From Tetragonia tetragonoides (Eukaryota; Streptophyta; Magnoliopsida; Caryophyllales; Aizoaceae): a stretch of 64,000 nucleotides of DNA. A program made the position numbers and the translations under genes. The number at the start of each line of letters is the position of its first letter. Positions within the stretch are counted from its first letter, which is position 1. The stretch covers positions 17,332,001-17,396,000 of the forward strand of contig CM076148.1 of NCBI GenBank assembly GCA_038025085.1, in the 5' to 3' direction. Under the pieces are notes generated by a model. It saw nothing but the letters and a program-made list of their open reading frames with translations. It did no database searches and was not told the DNA's origin. Shown here piece by piece: positions 47,164 to 61,314 of the stretch.

Positions 47164-47708
47164 CTTTTCTTGATTCTTCTAATTTTCTCTCTCTCTTCTC
47201 TGTGTTTTTGTTCTATTACTGTTGTCTCGTCTGCCTGCAAAAATGCAAAATGAGGGAGACGATTGTGGAACTTTGACTCTTTGGAAAATACCAAAATACC
47301 CACCAAATAAAAGGAAGAATCTACTCTTTTTTTTTTTTTTTGTGGAAAATACCAAAATCATCTACTCTTTAGAAAATACCAAAATCACTATATCAAACTC
47401 TTTGGAAGAATTGTTTGTTTTTTTAGAAAAATCACTATCTTAGACCACTTTCCATCCAAAAGTTGAACAAAAATACCATTTTATTTTTGCCCCAGTACTT
47501 GATGATTTTTGTTTGAAAATAAAAATTGACGAGGGCAAAGTGGTTACTTTTTTCCAAAATTTGGTTGAAAAGTGACCTTATAAAGTGTGGTGATTTAAAA
47601 TTTTCAACTTTATAAAATATGATTATTTTTTATAGGGTGGTTATTGTAAAAAAATATTGATTATGCGAGATAGGTTTCAACAATTTATAATCAGGCTCGA
47701 TTAACTTA
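47164..47708. other. Promoter region of SPC3
   Basis: A CT-rich leader lies just upstream of the SPC3 start (47180-47205). A short word ctactcttt.gaaaataccaaaatca is repeated at 47320-47410. No other gene. Confidence 0.45.
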
Positions 47709-47936
47709 GGGCCCGTTTGGGGTGGTTGTGAGTTGCAAGTTTCTGGTTTTCAAATTTTTTTATCTACTTATAGAAATTATGTTTGGAGCTGAAATTTTTT
47801 CCCATTATAGTTGTCTACTCTATTTTTGAAACTGACAACTGAAAAATGGAAACCAAAAATTGTGGTTTCCAAAATCTGGTTTTTGGTTTTCAAAAAAACT
47901 GAAAACTGAAAACTCAAAACCACCCTAAACAGGCCC
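47709..47936. mobile_element. Tourist-like MITE
   Basis: The ends gggcccgtttggggtggtt and aaccaccctaaacaggccc are imperfect inverse repeats. The element is flanked by TTA on both sides (47706-47708 and 47937-47939), the PIF/Harbinger target duplication. Length 228 bp, no coding capacity. Confidence 0.85.
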
Positions 47937-47939
47937 TTA

Positions 47940-49685
47940 GGCTTAAGGTGAGCAAAAAAATTGGGTACTTAATACCAATATTAAATGAGCAGAATCTGAA
48001 GCAGGATTAGGCAAATGGATTCGGTTCCAATTCTTATTACAATCGGTGGGGTACCAAGGGTAAACAAAATAGTTTTTCACATAATTGAAATGGATTTTTG
48101 TGATTCGTATTGGAGATAAGCAAGGATGATTCTTACACGACAAAATCAATTTTATTTGACAACTAATTGTCAAAAATCAACCGATGAATGCCCTAGAGCA
48201 CTCTATAGTCTATACAACAATGCAGTCACTTCAATGGTCTATACAAAATTCACTATTGTAGATTATCAAAAAAAAATTTTACTATTTTGAAGATACAATG
48301 TAACTATACCGATATGCCATGCTTCCAAAGATTCTCAATGGCCTGCCCCTTTCTTAGCTAAAATGTCTGCTCTTTATTTCTCTCATCAATGGACTGGAAA
48401 CTGACTAAAGAAGAACATAAATAATATATGTCGCCAAAGATTCTTTAACTTAGGAGTTCTTTAATTTATCGAGGTTATTGCTTTGACACAATCACTTTGA
48501 GCTTATACCTTGCGAGTCTTGTAGGCATCTTTTTGGGACATCATCAAAATCCCATGAGAAATTCCTCTAATTTAAGCTTCATTGGAATTAATAACACCAA
48601 AATGTACAGAGAATCAGAGCAAAACAATCCCATCTGTACAAAAAATCTTCTGTTCGACATATAACAGGTCCTTAGCTAGCCAAATATACCATATACTAGC
48701 ATAAAAAAACCATGCTCCAAAAGTTGTCCATGAAGATTTTGACTCAAATTTGTCCATGTACGTAGCCTATAGCATTGCCATTGATGTAATGGAGCCTAGA
48801 GATGCTAGCTCATTTGGTAAGCAACTAACAATATTCCACCACCTATATATGAACACTCTTCTAAACTTACTGAGTCATAGAACATTTGTAGAAAAAGATG
48901 AACTGCAGTTTCCTAAGACTGAAGCAACAAGGGCATAACATACTGTCTTCATCCAATGGGATTCCGCTTTGTTTCGAGTTCACTTTGGTTGCGACCCTGT
49001 CATTCATCATATCTCACTTGCAATCAAAAAACTTTTGCCTTCGAGATGATGAGTTTTGCAAGATCCCAACTCACATCGCTTTTTATTCATAGAAAACAAG
49101 CATCAAGTTGTCTTTTCTCATTATTTGGATCACTTATTAGACTATGTGAAATCGTAGGCTAATGAACTAATACAAGTCCACACACAACTCATGCTCTAAC
49201 ATGTCACTGTAGGAACAAAGGTTACTAGGATTCCAACTTAAATACAGATGTTCAACTAAGATGTTTTTTTGAACAGCGAAATACTATTAGTAATAGGGTG
49301 GCCTAAACCGTAACAACCGAATGTCCAAAGAATCTGAGACCCATTAGTAGTTTAGTTTACCACTGTCATTTGATCTGCGCGCTATTGCCTGACCAGGCTC
49401 TTTATTTTGTTCTCCATCAAGGTATATACTTAATTCAGCTTAGGATTTAGTTAGTGCCTCAATAAGTAGATTTTAAACTGCCATGACGATTTGAAATAAA
49501 TGTTCCTTTTACCAACTTTTATAATCAAGCAACGTTAAAGCAGTAGACATTTTGGTATAGCATAATATTGTATTGGAACAGACTGCATTATGGAATGGGT
49601 TGCGTATCTCAATTCTCAAGTAATCAGATTGTCTTTTCCAGGTCGAGATAATGTCCTGAGTTAAGCAAGGAAATAAGAAAGCTAG
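47940..49685. other. Intergenic DNA with a weak RNase H-like relic
   Basis: On the minus strand near 48320-48400 the reading QFPVH, two stops, ..RADILAKKGAGH resembles the end of the RNase H domain of plant LINEs or RVT_3 proteins. It is too degraded to bound. Otherwise I see nothing. Confidence 0.3.
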
Positions 49686-51404
49686 CTATGGTAAGGAGTT
49701 GGTTGCTGGAGACGAAGTATTAGGACTTGAAGGAAGCTGTTGACGACACAAAACATGAACTGTCAGAACTCCGAGAACAGCACCAGCAACTGGAGCAAAA
49801 AGATAAACCCATATATGATCAAATTTCTCTGCAAGGATTGCCGGTCCTAAAGATCTTGCTGGATTCAATGATCCTCCTGAAATTGGCCAGTTATGCATGA
49901 ATGTGTTACATTACGATTAATCTAGCATATAGGTTCAATAAATACTTGATGCATTTGCAGTAGAAACCAACAAACTTTTGTTATTGTAAAAGATGCATAA
50001 AAGATTGTGATAATATAATTAGTAGACATGTTATTATTGTTATACCAACCAGCTAGCCTGACCATGATGGTTAGGTTGGGTTGGGGATCAGCTACATTGT
50101 CGGCCATTAAACGAATGATAGAAGTAAAATTAGATGAGGGAAAGTAAAATACCCAGTAATTAACACAGCAAGTGTAATAGCTATACCCATGACAATCCCA
50201 GATAGTTGATTACCAACCTGAAAATACAAGAGACATAACTGATTAGCTATAAACATGTACATGTACATGTACAGATTCATTACTCTTTGAGTACTTACAG
50301 ATTTTGCATCTCTTGCAAGCGATGTAGCAACGAACATGACGATAAAGCTTGCGACAAATTCAGCCCAGAAGGCTGAGGAAGCTCTACCTTGGATAGGGTT
50401 GGTGGTCATCAGCTCTGCTTTCACTCCATAAACAAGCTCCCCTGTGTATGTTGCCAATATAGAGCCTAGCAGCTGTGCACCCACATAGAAGGGTACCTTT
50501 TCCACAACAATGATATAGCTGTATTATATAGATAGTAATACTAATACCATTTGTGATGTCCTAACATTATACTTATTAACATAAGGGGCAAAACAAGAAG
50601 GGAGAAAGTTAAAAAGGCATGTATTTTCATTGTTCGAAATTGCAAGAAAGCAACCCTCTTTGAGGGTAAATAAGACTCGATCCAATTACCAGGTCATTGC
50701 TCGGGATTAGTGGGGGATGCGCCACCCAAACCAAACACACTATTGAAAAATCCATTCAAATATATACTTGAGCAATTCTATTCTTCACCACCCAAAAAAC
50801 ATAGAAAGAAACAGCTGAAAACAGAACAAGGTACCTTGGACCATGGAAAATGACCAAATACAGCAAAGGCTATTGTGACAGCAGGATTTACATGAGCACC
50901 GGAGACCCGGCCTAGAGAGAAAACAATCACAATTATGGCAGCACCAGCTGTGGTAGCATACTCCATAAGACCCACTTGGTTCCCTACCAATTCCATACTC
51001 CCTAATATCCCACATATGCAGAATATCAACATGAATGTTCCTAGCATTTCTGCTAACATCTGCCAAAAAAAATGCAACAGTTGATCAAGACACAACATCA
51101 TTAGTACAAATATTTATATTTTCTCGAGTCTTGCTCTATTAGTCTAAAATTTTATATATTCGATCATAATACATACAGGACGAGCAGGATTTATTATATT
51201 TCATGATGACCATCCTCTAGGAATGAGCCCCAAGGAAATTTTTTGAATCTCGTTTCGAGGAAATGGTCGATCGATATCATCTTGTTCATGAACACTTTCA
51301 TCATGAGCAGCCCTCATTTGTTGTTGTTGATTATTTTGCAATTGCCCACTTGTTGATTCTTCTTTTTGGGACTGCCCATTTGGTCTTAAGGATTCTCCTA
51401 ACAT
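49686..51404 (-). pseudogene. NIP7-like aquaporin gene with an in-frame stop and a lost splice acceptor
   Basis: Exons: 1 from 51404 to a GTATGT donor near 51180; 2 at 51059-50835; 3 at 50496-50299; 4 at 50217-50153; 5 at 49887-49686. Together they give the six-helix NIP channel with both NPA boxes (SGAHVNPAVT in exon 2, SGGSLNPARS in exon 5). By alignment to NIPs the selectivity filter would be Ala-Ile-Gly-Arg, close to Arabidopsis NIP7;1 (a pollen boric acid channel), and the NIP7 gating Tyr (LMEYATTAG) is present. Two lesions are visible. Exon 1 reads PRGWSS, TGA, then NIINPARP before the donor. The last intron should end AG before the G of the Gly-Pro codons but reads ..aactg/g. The TTTCAG just inside exon 5 would shift the frame. 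Start at Met 51404 or the later MRAAHDES. Probably a pseudogene, unless both are sequence errors. Confidence 0.85.
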
Positions 51405-52149
51405 GTGGAAAAAATGGTTAGAAGTGAATATTGATTTTTTCTAGTTACAAGAAGATCACATATGAGGTAAACTGGTTGTTGGTTGCTTTAAAGAAGGAAG
51501 GTTAATGTTATGGTAAGGTGTTAGAAAGGCGCAAAGAATGGAGGATAGTAAACAAAAATTCTTTGCATACTCATTATCATATAGATAGAGTGATCATAGA
51601 AAGAGTTGTTTCAAAATTATAATAAGCTGAGAGGATTCTGCGTGCAGCACATTTTTGTTATTATTTTTCCTTTTTTTGGGGGGTTGTCACACACATTTTG
51701 CTTTCGTCCAGCAATTCGACTACAAGCAAATTATGGTAGGTGATGGCATGGTGGAATGTTGTAACAAAAATTAATGGTGTTTAATATTTTCAAATGGGCA
51801 TACCAAGATGACAACTCAAGCTTCCAATTTTTATAAAAATTAAAAAAATACAAAAATAAAAATATTAACTGCAGTACTCCACAAGTTGTGAAGTTCATCC
51901 ACAACATTAGTGAGAGAAAGAGAGAGCGCGAGCGCCACATAAAGTGAGGGTGCTTGAGATGATCTTCATTCCCTCAAGTTCATTTGAGTATTCCACCATC
52001 TTGGTGAAACAATTAATTATTATTCTAATCCATCTAATCATGGGTGAGGTTTTTTAAATTTGCTAAAAAAAAGTAGAGTACGTTATAAAGAATTAATCCG
52101 CCAATTGAACAATCGAGAACTAAAAACACGTTAATTTGAAGAGTCGTTT

Positions 52150-52930
52150 TGGATTAGTTGATTTATTAGATCTTGAATTTTGATGAACTTCTTTTTGTTT
52201 TCGACAATTCATAGAAAAATGAATTCATGAAAGAATGAATCAGACTTATTATCTTTTATTCCCTCTTTTTATTCCATTTTTGTTGAATTGGAATAAAAGA
52301 TAAAAATGAAACTGCACAATTTTTTTTTTGTTCTAGTTATAACTTTAGCAGTTTTCTTGAATCGTATCTATCAAACCCCCTTGCATGAAAAAATATAACT
52401 TTTTATTTTAGTTATTTAACTATCTTTTCATAATCTCATTAAATACTCCTACGAAAAAAGCCAATACTTGAAATTTCATGATTCTTTTATGATCCTATCT
52501 TATGAATAGGGAAAGTTAAAAAATCATCATATTAAAATCCATAAATTGCAATACAAAAGAAATAGGGAGGTTTGTGATGATTTTTCAATCTTTTCTACTA
52601 GGTAATCTAGTATTTTTATGCATGAAGATAATCAGTATGGTCATTGCGGTCAGACTCTATTATATATGGATTTTTGACCACATTCTTCATAGGCCTCTTA
52701 TCTCTTCCTTCTACAAGCTTAGGTTATGGAAGAAGGAGAATACGGAATCGAGAATAATGTATCAGCAACAACTGGTTTAGAGAATGAAGACAACATTCTT
52801 GTACTCTTACACTATTATAGCCGAAGTTGTATCAGAGCAAATGTTTTGTTTTTTCTCTTATTTTTGAAAGATTTTCCATGTAAAATTTCGATACACTTAT
52901 CTATTTATTTTTCGATAGTTTTTATTTAGC
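52150..52930 (+). pseudogene. ycf1: Nuclear copy of plastid DNA: ycf1 (TIC214) start and its upstream spacer
   Basis: From ATG 52577 the reading [19 protein letters not shown] is the N-terminus of plastid ycf1. A 4-base insertion (tattatatatgg for tattatgg) shifts the frame. After it GFLTTFF, then MEEGEYGIENNVSATTG continue in another frame. The upstream 400 bases (cttgaatcgtatctatcaaaccccct and following) have the look of the trnN-ycf1 spacer of plastid genomes. Similarity to ycf1 ends after SATTG. Bases 52780-52930 may be further organelle DNA, but I cannot place them. Confidence 0.8.
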
Positions 52931-54290
52931 CCATTTTCATTCCACAAAGAGAGAAATTTATTCCACAATTTCATCTTTTTCCACGGTACGTGTTCCTACA
53001 AAGAAACACCATCAAAGCTAAGTAGAAGCCATAGAAAAGAAAAAAAAATACGCTTCAAATGAGATCCTCAAATATCTGATTAGATCCTTGTCGCTTTCAA
53101 CCTATAAATACTTAAATATTACATAGTTACACGCTAGTCCTCGAGCTAATTAGGAAGTTACCCGTACTATGCAAGGTGTGTATTTAAAAGTGTTTACCAA
53201 TTGTTTTACAGTAATCATTTGTTGTTCGAATGATAGTAATTCATAAAAATTTCATTGAGAGAATCTTTCAAAAAATTTGAGACTAAAACACTTGTACCTT
53301 CCATACGGAATGAAAGCGCCAACGATATCAATAACAACCTTGAGAAATTATTGAGTAAATATATTAACATAAAAATACATGTATTATTTTAGCACTCTTT
53401 TACGATAAAGGTTACAATAACTCAATCATCTTTTCGAAACTTATTGTGCATGAATTTTCCAATATTATGAATATACTACGAGGATACCCGTGCTACGCAC
53501 AGACTATTCCTTTATTACTACATTATTAATATACTCAATTTTTTTTTAATAATACAAATAGTTTTTTGAATGAAGATGGTGATGAATCGAAATGTTATAT
53601 GCATCCTAAGTAATTAGCGTATTTTCAAAAACATCTATCACTTACCCGACAAAATAATAATATAATAATTTCTATTACTGATCAGTTAACCTTCCATTGT
53701 ACCTCAAATATATAACTTAACAAACAGTCACTCCAAAATATGACGTTTTATTTGACAATCATTGAAAATTTTAGTCACGTGTGAAAATGGTGATTATACC
53801 CACAACCCATTTGATCTGATCTGATTGTCCCTTAATATGTGGTTGTTTCGCTTATTAGAACTTGAAAGTTGAGAATCTAACCTCTTTCGAATGAAAAAAA
53901 GACAACAGCAAGGACTATCACCATCTTGGAAAAAACAAATTAATTTATCAAAATGTGATGCATGTAGTTACTTTGCTTATACCCGCCAACTCTAATGGTG
54001 GGTATACCTTTCCTTATTTTGTGTTTCACTAATTAGAATTTGAAAGTTGAAAGTCTAACCTTCTTGTAATTAGAATAAAAAAATTGCGAGGACTCACCAT
54101 CTCAAAAAAAATAAATAATAATAATAATTTATCAAGATGTGATACTTGTAGTTACATGCAGTATACTCGCCACTATGTAACACTTATTATATTACGTGTA
54201 TCTATTCTCACAAATATTCATCATCTCTACCTAATTTTAATTTTCTATTTTTTATTTTTTTTGAACGCAAATAGGATTTATTGTAGACAA
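52931..54290. other. AT-rich intergenic DNA with an internal duplication
   Basis: Bases 53790-53985 and 53995-54170 are diverged direct repeats (attagaa.ttgaaagttga.a.tctaacc.tctt, then g.aaggact.accatct and tttatcaa.atgtgat.c.tgtagtta). Near 53480 ggatacccgtgctacgcacagac resembles a Helitron-type hairpin. No gene. Confidence 0.5.
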
Positions 54291-54320
54291 CTAATAGTCA
54301 AATCTTTTTCTTTTTCTTTT

Positions 54321-54356
<36 letters not shown>

Positions 54357-54599
54357 GCAATTAACTCATTGTATTAATTACGAGATAAGCATTTTTACAA
54401 CCCAGATCCTGTATGACACAAGATCTCTCAAAAAACAAAAAAAAACCTCAACTTACAAGCAAGACCATCCCTACAGGGAAACCGCTCATAGGCAGAAAGA
54501 CGCACCTTCTAGGAAGGGTCTCCTTTCTGCACACAAACGTCTCAGGGAAACAAGATACACTCCAACAAAGATAAACCAAGTTACAGGATTACAGACTCC

Positions 54600-57500
54600 C
54601 TAGATAATCACATAATTTCCTGTTAACTTGTGCTCTCACAAAGGCTTGATTTTTTATATTCTGAATTATCTCTGCAACAGGTTGCTCTTTCTTCTGAAAA
54701 TTTCTCCGATTTCTTTCAAAACAGATAAGAGTATACTGTAAGGGAGAAGCACATCTTCACAACATTAGCAGCAGCAGATTTCCCCTTGCTATACTTCATA
54801 ATCTTCCTGCATTCTAGTTCCCAGTTTGAAACTGTGGTGTCTCTCTTAAGCCAACCCAAAACTGTACTCCAAAGATCACTAGTCCAGGTACACTGGAAAA
54901 ATAAATGGTGAAAGGTTTCATCATGTCCTGAGCAGAAAACACAAGCCATCTCAGTAATTACGTTCCAAAAGAATAACATATCCTGAGTTCTCAATTTTTT
55001 ATGCAAGGCCAACCAAAGGATGAAAATAGTTTTTGGAGGAGTAGCATTAGAGCAAACAAGCCCTTTCCATTCAACATTCCCCACTTTCCCTCTCAATCGT
55101 TTGTAAGCATTCTTAATCACAAATCTATCCGCATTCACAACATTCTTCCAATCTAATGACATTCTTATGTTTTCTGGCATGGAAGATCTTCCTAACCATC
55201 CAAGAAGCTTGTCTAGGAACTTCCATTCGCCAGAAATCATTGTTCTTCACAAAGTACATATGCACCCATTTGATCCATAGCTTGTCCTGTTTCTGACTAA
55301 GTGCCCACATAAGCTTACAGATAGCAGCTTGATTCCAGATTTCAAATTAAGAATGTTAAATCCACCTGCAGCTTGTGGCAAACAAACTTTATCCCAAGCA
55401 ACCAGAGCTCTCTTTGTTATATGAGCCTCTCCAGACCATAGATAACTCCTACATGCCGCCTCTATAAGTTTCATAACTTTTTGAGAGAGCACAAATAGCT
55501 GAGACCAGTAGGCCTGGATGCCAAACAGAACTGATCTGATCAACTGTAATCTGCCCGGGTAAGAAAGAAATCTTAGTGTCCAAGATCTAATTCTTGCTGT
55601 CATTTTTTCAAACAGAGCTTGGCATTGAGAAAATTGTAATATTTTACTAGCCAAAGGCACCCCTAGGTACCTAACTAGCAACTCACCCACAGAGTAACCA
55701 AGAGTATTCAGAATCAGCTCCCTGACATCAATCTTCACCCCTCCAAAAAAAACTTGGCTTTTTCCTATGTTAGCCTTAAGCCCAGAGGCAGCTGAAAACA
55801 ACTCAAATTTATCATGCATGATCTTTACAGAATTTGCATCCCCTCTTGAAAACAATAGTAATTTATCAGCAAAACAAAGGTGAGTAATGCCCATCTTCTT
55901 ACATCTAGGGTGGAACTTAAACTCGGAATTATTTTTGAGAGTTTGCAGGCATCTATGTAAATATTCCATAACAAAGGTAAAGAGGAAGGGGGAGATAGGG
56001 TCACCTTGCCTTAATCCTTTCCTAGCTTGAAATCTCTCAGTGAACTCTCCCTGAATGTTAATAGTATATGAAACAGAAGAAACACACTTCATCACCCATT
56101 GAATGAAACAACAAGGAAATCCAAGTTCCTTCATCACCTGCTTAATAAAGCTCCATTCCACTGAATCTTCAGCCTTTTGTAGGTCAAGTTTGATCATACA
56201 TATAGGAGAAATGCCTTTTCTAGTATATCCCTGAACAAGCTCATGACTAAGCAGGATATTATCAGAAATTAACCTCCCTGGCATAAAGGCAGATTTGCTA
56301 CTACTAACAACACCACTCACAACAACTTGTAATCTAGAGGTCAAGATTTTAGAGATGATTTTGTAAAGCATGGTACAACACGCAATAGGCCTATATTCCT
56401 TAATGGAAGTAGGATTACTCACTTTAGGAATAAGAGTAATGGCAGTAGTATTTACACAAGGCAACATAATATTAGTCTTGAAGAAATCTTTAACAGCATA
56501 ACATACCTCACCACCAATGATACTCCAAGCTTTTTTGAAGAAGCAAGAGTTAAACCCATCCACTCCCGGAGCTTTGTTGTCATCAATAGAGAAAACAACT
56601 TGTTTAATCTCTTTCTCTGTGACCTCAGCAATCAAGAGACCTTGTTATTCATGCGTGATTTGTGGGCCAGATCTCATAGCAACAATATCAATAAGAGGTA
56701 GCTGAGAGGCAGCAGACCCCAGGAGCGTCCCATAAAACCCAAGAACTTCTTTTCTAATATCAGCACTTTTTGTTAGTCTCTTACCCTCACCATCAATCAG
56801 AGATGCCAGAGAACTTTTATTATATCTGTCTTTCATCACAGCAAAGAAGAATTTAGAATTGGTCTCACCTACTTTGAGCCAATGGGCTTTAGCTTTCTCC
56901 TTACATATTTTCTCCTGGATCATGGACCATTTCTCTAAGGTTGCTAGACACATTTTCTCCTTTTCTACATTATGAGGATCAATTAAGTCAGCCTGCATAT
57001 CTCGCTGAATCCTTAAAAGATCATCCCTTGCGGTTTCTAACCTCTTGTCCACCCCTGTAAAAATAGATGTAAATAGATCCTTCAGAGGATTTTGGCTTTT
57101 TTTTTTTGTTTCTGCCATACTTGCCACATTGGCTTGCCATGCACAGGTTGCTGCCACATTCTCTTCACAATACCCAAGAAAAATTCATGTTCAGATAGTA
57201 CATTCAGAAATCTAAATGGCCTCTTAGGCTTGTGAATAATATTTCCCAACTTCATGTATATAGGAGAGTGGTCAGAAAATAACGGTTCTCTGTAGTCCGC
57301 TACTATGGAACCATACGTAGCCTGCCAAGCCAAGTTGCCTAACGCCCTGTCAATCTTGCTGCATATATGTTTGTTAGTCCACGTGTGATATCTCCCCATA
57401 GACTGCAACTCAGCCAGCTGACAGTCCTCCATGAATTCCTGCAGATCAATGGTTTCATGAACATGCACAGGATTGCCATGGATCCTGTCTTCTTGCAGAA

Positions 57501-57939
57501 GGACTGTATTAAAATCTCCACAAATACACCATGGCTCCAACAAGCCTTGACCCACATTCCTCAATTCATGCCAAAGCTCTTTCCTAGCCTCAACTGAATT
57601 ATATCCATACACAACAGATAACCAGCAGAGAAACTCAGAATGTCTACTTTCAACTCGACAATGTATAAATTGACTGTGAAGCTGCACAACTTGCACATCA
57701 ACATAAGAGGATTGCCAAATTAACCAGATTCTTCCATTGCTTGCCTCCCCATAGTTATGAGCAAAACTCCAATTTTTAGCTACTTTATTCAGTACTTTCT
57801 GAACATTATTCCGCTTTATTCTGGTTTCTAGTAATCCAGCTAGAACAATGCCATGCTTCTTCAAATACTCTTTTAATTCTTTATTTTTGAAAGGCTTATT
57901 AATGCCTCTCACATTCCAAAAAAACACTATCCATATCAA
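54600..57939 (-). pseudogene. LINE ORF2: APE endonuclease, reverse transcriptase, zf-RVT; inactivated
   Basis: 57939-57082 is the endonuclease (FWNVRGINKP, LLETRIKR, CICGDFNTVL, SDHSPI). A frameshift on a poly-A run (57102-57110) joins the 57157-56645 linker, which ends in a stop. The RT frame is 56635-55247 (DNKAPGVDGFNSCFFK, LDLQKAEDSVEW, QGDPISPFLF). In the catalytic box CFADKLL stands where FADDL is normal, so one catalytic Asp is lost. After two more frame changes zf-RVT follows (ATPPKTIFILWLALH, CVFCSGHDETFHHLFFQC). The last frame ends at a 2-base difference near 54725 that unit 2 does not have. Confidence 0.93.
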
Positions 57940-58088
57940 ATGTTAGGAGGGGGATCACCTGTAGCATGCACAGGTTGCTCCTCAACTTCCTCAATCACTG
58001 GAGAATTAAGTACTGCAAATGAGTTGCTTAATCCAGGGGTAAAGGCATCATGAATGAAGTTCCCAGTGGCACTATAAGCCGTACCCAC

Positions 58089-59346
58089 TCAAGTGATAAT
58101 AGGCCCGACAGGAGCTGCAACCCCTCTAGAGGAAGGCTCCCCTATCTCTAGTACAGTTGTCACCACATGCTCTTGTTGCTCCTCAGTTTGCACCACTTGC
58201 TGAACTTGATTTGGGTCCAAAATAACACCAGTAGGCATCCAAGCTTGTTGTTGTTGTACCCTCCTCCTTCTTTGTCTTCTCCGAACCTGAGGCCTAGGTG
58301 GTTCATTTTCTGGTAAAACCCTAGCAGAGCAATCATGCCCAAACTTCAAGCAGGTCTTACAAAACTCAGGCTTCCAATCATACTCCACATCTTGCACAAA
58401 AGGTTTTCCATCAGGGTCTTCCACTGTTATCTCTGTCAGCATCTCTTGAGTAACATCTATCTCAATAAGGACCCGAGCAAATGAAATCCTGGCCTGAGTA
58501 GCAGTACATTCATCCTCATACAAAGGGACTCCTAACCCACTCGAGATTCTACTGAGGGAGTCCTCACCCCAACAACTAAGCAGAAGATTAGGAAAGCGAA
58601 CCCATAGAGGCAGGACACGCAAGAATTCCTCCTTGAAATTAAATTCAATAGACTATTCTCGCATAATCAATGGCATATTGTTCACAGAAAATGGCCCTGA
58701 CCTGAGAACCTCATTCCTATCCTCTAAGGATTTAAATTTAGCTATGAAAAACCCATCCTCATGCGAGTACAAATCAGGTTTAGTCACGAAGTTCCACAAT
58801 TTTCCCAGATACTTATCTAAGTAATTATAAGCAGGTTTATCGCCAACGACATACAAAATTAACGCATTACTCCATACCTGTATCTGCTCATCCACCGCCA
58901 CCTTGCTTAGTTTGATGACCTTTTTTCCATCCCTTAACTCTAGGGGAATGAAATTAAGAGACATTCCATGAGATGCAATTCTGTTATTGGGGAAAAGCCC
59001 GACCACGGCTCCTCTGGCAAACCCCAAAATGAGGGCTCTCAATTAGCGGGTTATTAAGATCTAATCACCTAGCCGCATGATTGGGAATACCCGAAGTAAT
59101 ACCAGATGAGGGTAATCATGTACTCAACGAGCCAATAGGTATCGCGACACCGGTCGTCGAAGTTGGTGTCAATGCCACCGAGTTAGGGTTTGAAATCCTC
59201 AAAGTCTCCACAGCTGGTTGTTGAACAGGGGTACCGCCTGAGCTTCCAGCACTTCCCGGTGCCGCTGCCGGCGTTACCTGTCTGTTATTAACACCTCATC
59301 CTCTTCCTCTCGGTCTTCCCCGCGGTCTTCCTCTTTGCTCAGCCAT
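58089..59346 (-). pseudogene. LINE ORF1: DUF4283 and CCHC knuckle, with stops
   Basis: It starts MAEQRGRPRGRPRGRG followed at once by TGA. Later come DGFFIAKFKSLEDRNEVLRSGPF (DUF4283 nucleic-acid-binding part), a stop at 58653, LPLWVRFPNLLLSCWGEDSL, and the knuckle FCKTCLKFGHDC, then an Arg-rich tail ending at 58089. Confidence 0.85.
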
Positions 59347-59471
59347 GGTCAGTGCGCAATAGCAAAGGAGCGCTTATCGTGCGCCGAGAGCATTTAGAGA
59401 GAGAAAGTCCACGGAACTTTTTTTAGATTATGGAAAAGTGATAAGAGCCTGTTTTCTAATAGTCAAATCTT

Positions 59472-60548
<1,077 letters not shown>

Positions 60549-61314
60549 TTGGTCTTAAGGATTCTCCTAACATGTGGAAATAATGGTTAGAAAGTGTGAA
60601 TATTGATTTTTTCTAGTTACAAGAAGATCAACATATGAGGTAAACTGGTTGTTGGTTGCTTTAAAGAAGGAAGGTTAATGTTATGGTTTGAAAGGCGCAA
60701 AGAATGGAGGATAGTAAACAAAAATTCTTTGCATACTCATTATCATATAGACAGAGTGATCATAGAAAGAGTTGTTTCAAAATTATAATAATCTGAGAGG
60801 ATTGTGTGTGCAGCACATTTTTGTTATTATTTTTCCTTTTTTGAGGGGTTGTCACACACATTTTGCTTTCGTCCAGCAATTCGACTACAAGCAAATTATG
60901 GTAGGTGATGGCATGGTGGAATGTGGTAACAAAAATTAATGGTGTTTAATATTTTCAAATGGGCATACCAAGATGACAACTCAAGCTTCCAATTTTTATA
61001 AAAATTAAAAAAATACAAAAATAAAAATATTAACTGCAGTACTCCACAAGTTGTGAAGTTCATCCACAACATTAGTGAGAGAAAGAGAGAGCGCGAGCGC
61101 CACATAAAGTGAGGGTGCTTGAGATGATCTTCATTCCCTCAAGTTCGTTTGAGTATTCCACCATCTTGGTGAAACAATTAATTTTTATTCTAATCCATCT
61201 AATCATGGGTGAGATCTTTTAAATTTGCTAAAAAAAAATAGAGTACGTTATAAAGAATTAATCCGCCAATTGAACAATCGAGAACTAAAAACACGTTAAT
61301 TTGAAGAGTCGTTT

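Larger units (their letters stand above)
54307..59455 (-). mobile_element. Full-length L1-type LINE with 16-bp target duplication
   Basis: ctaatagtcaaatctt flanks the insert at 54291-54306 and 59456-59471. On the minus strand it has a leader, ORF1 (59346-58089), ORF2 (57939-about 54620) and an A-rich tail (T-run 54307-54355 on the + strand). Both ORFs carry stops and frameshifts, so this copy is dead. Its 3' end is also present in duplication unit 2. Confidence 0.95.
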
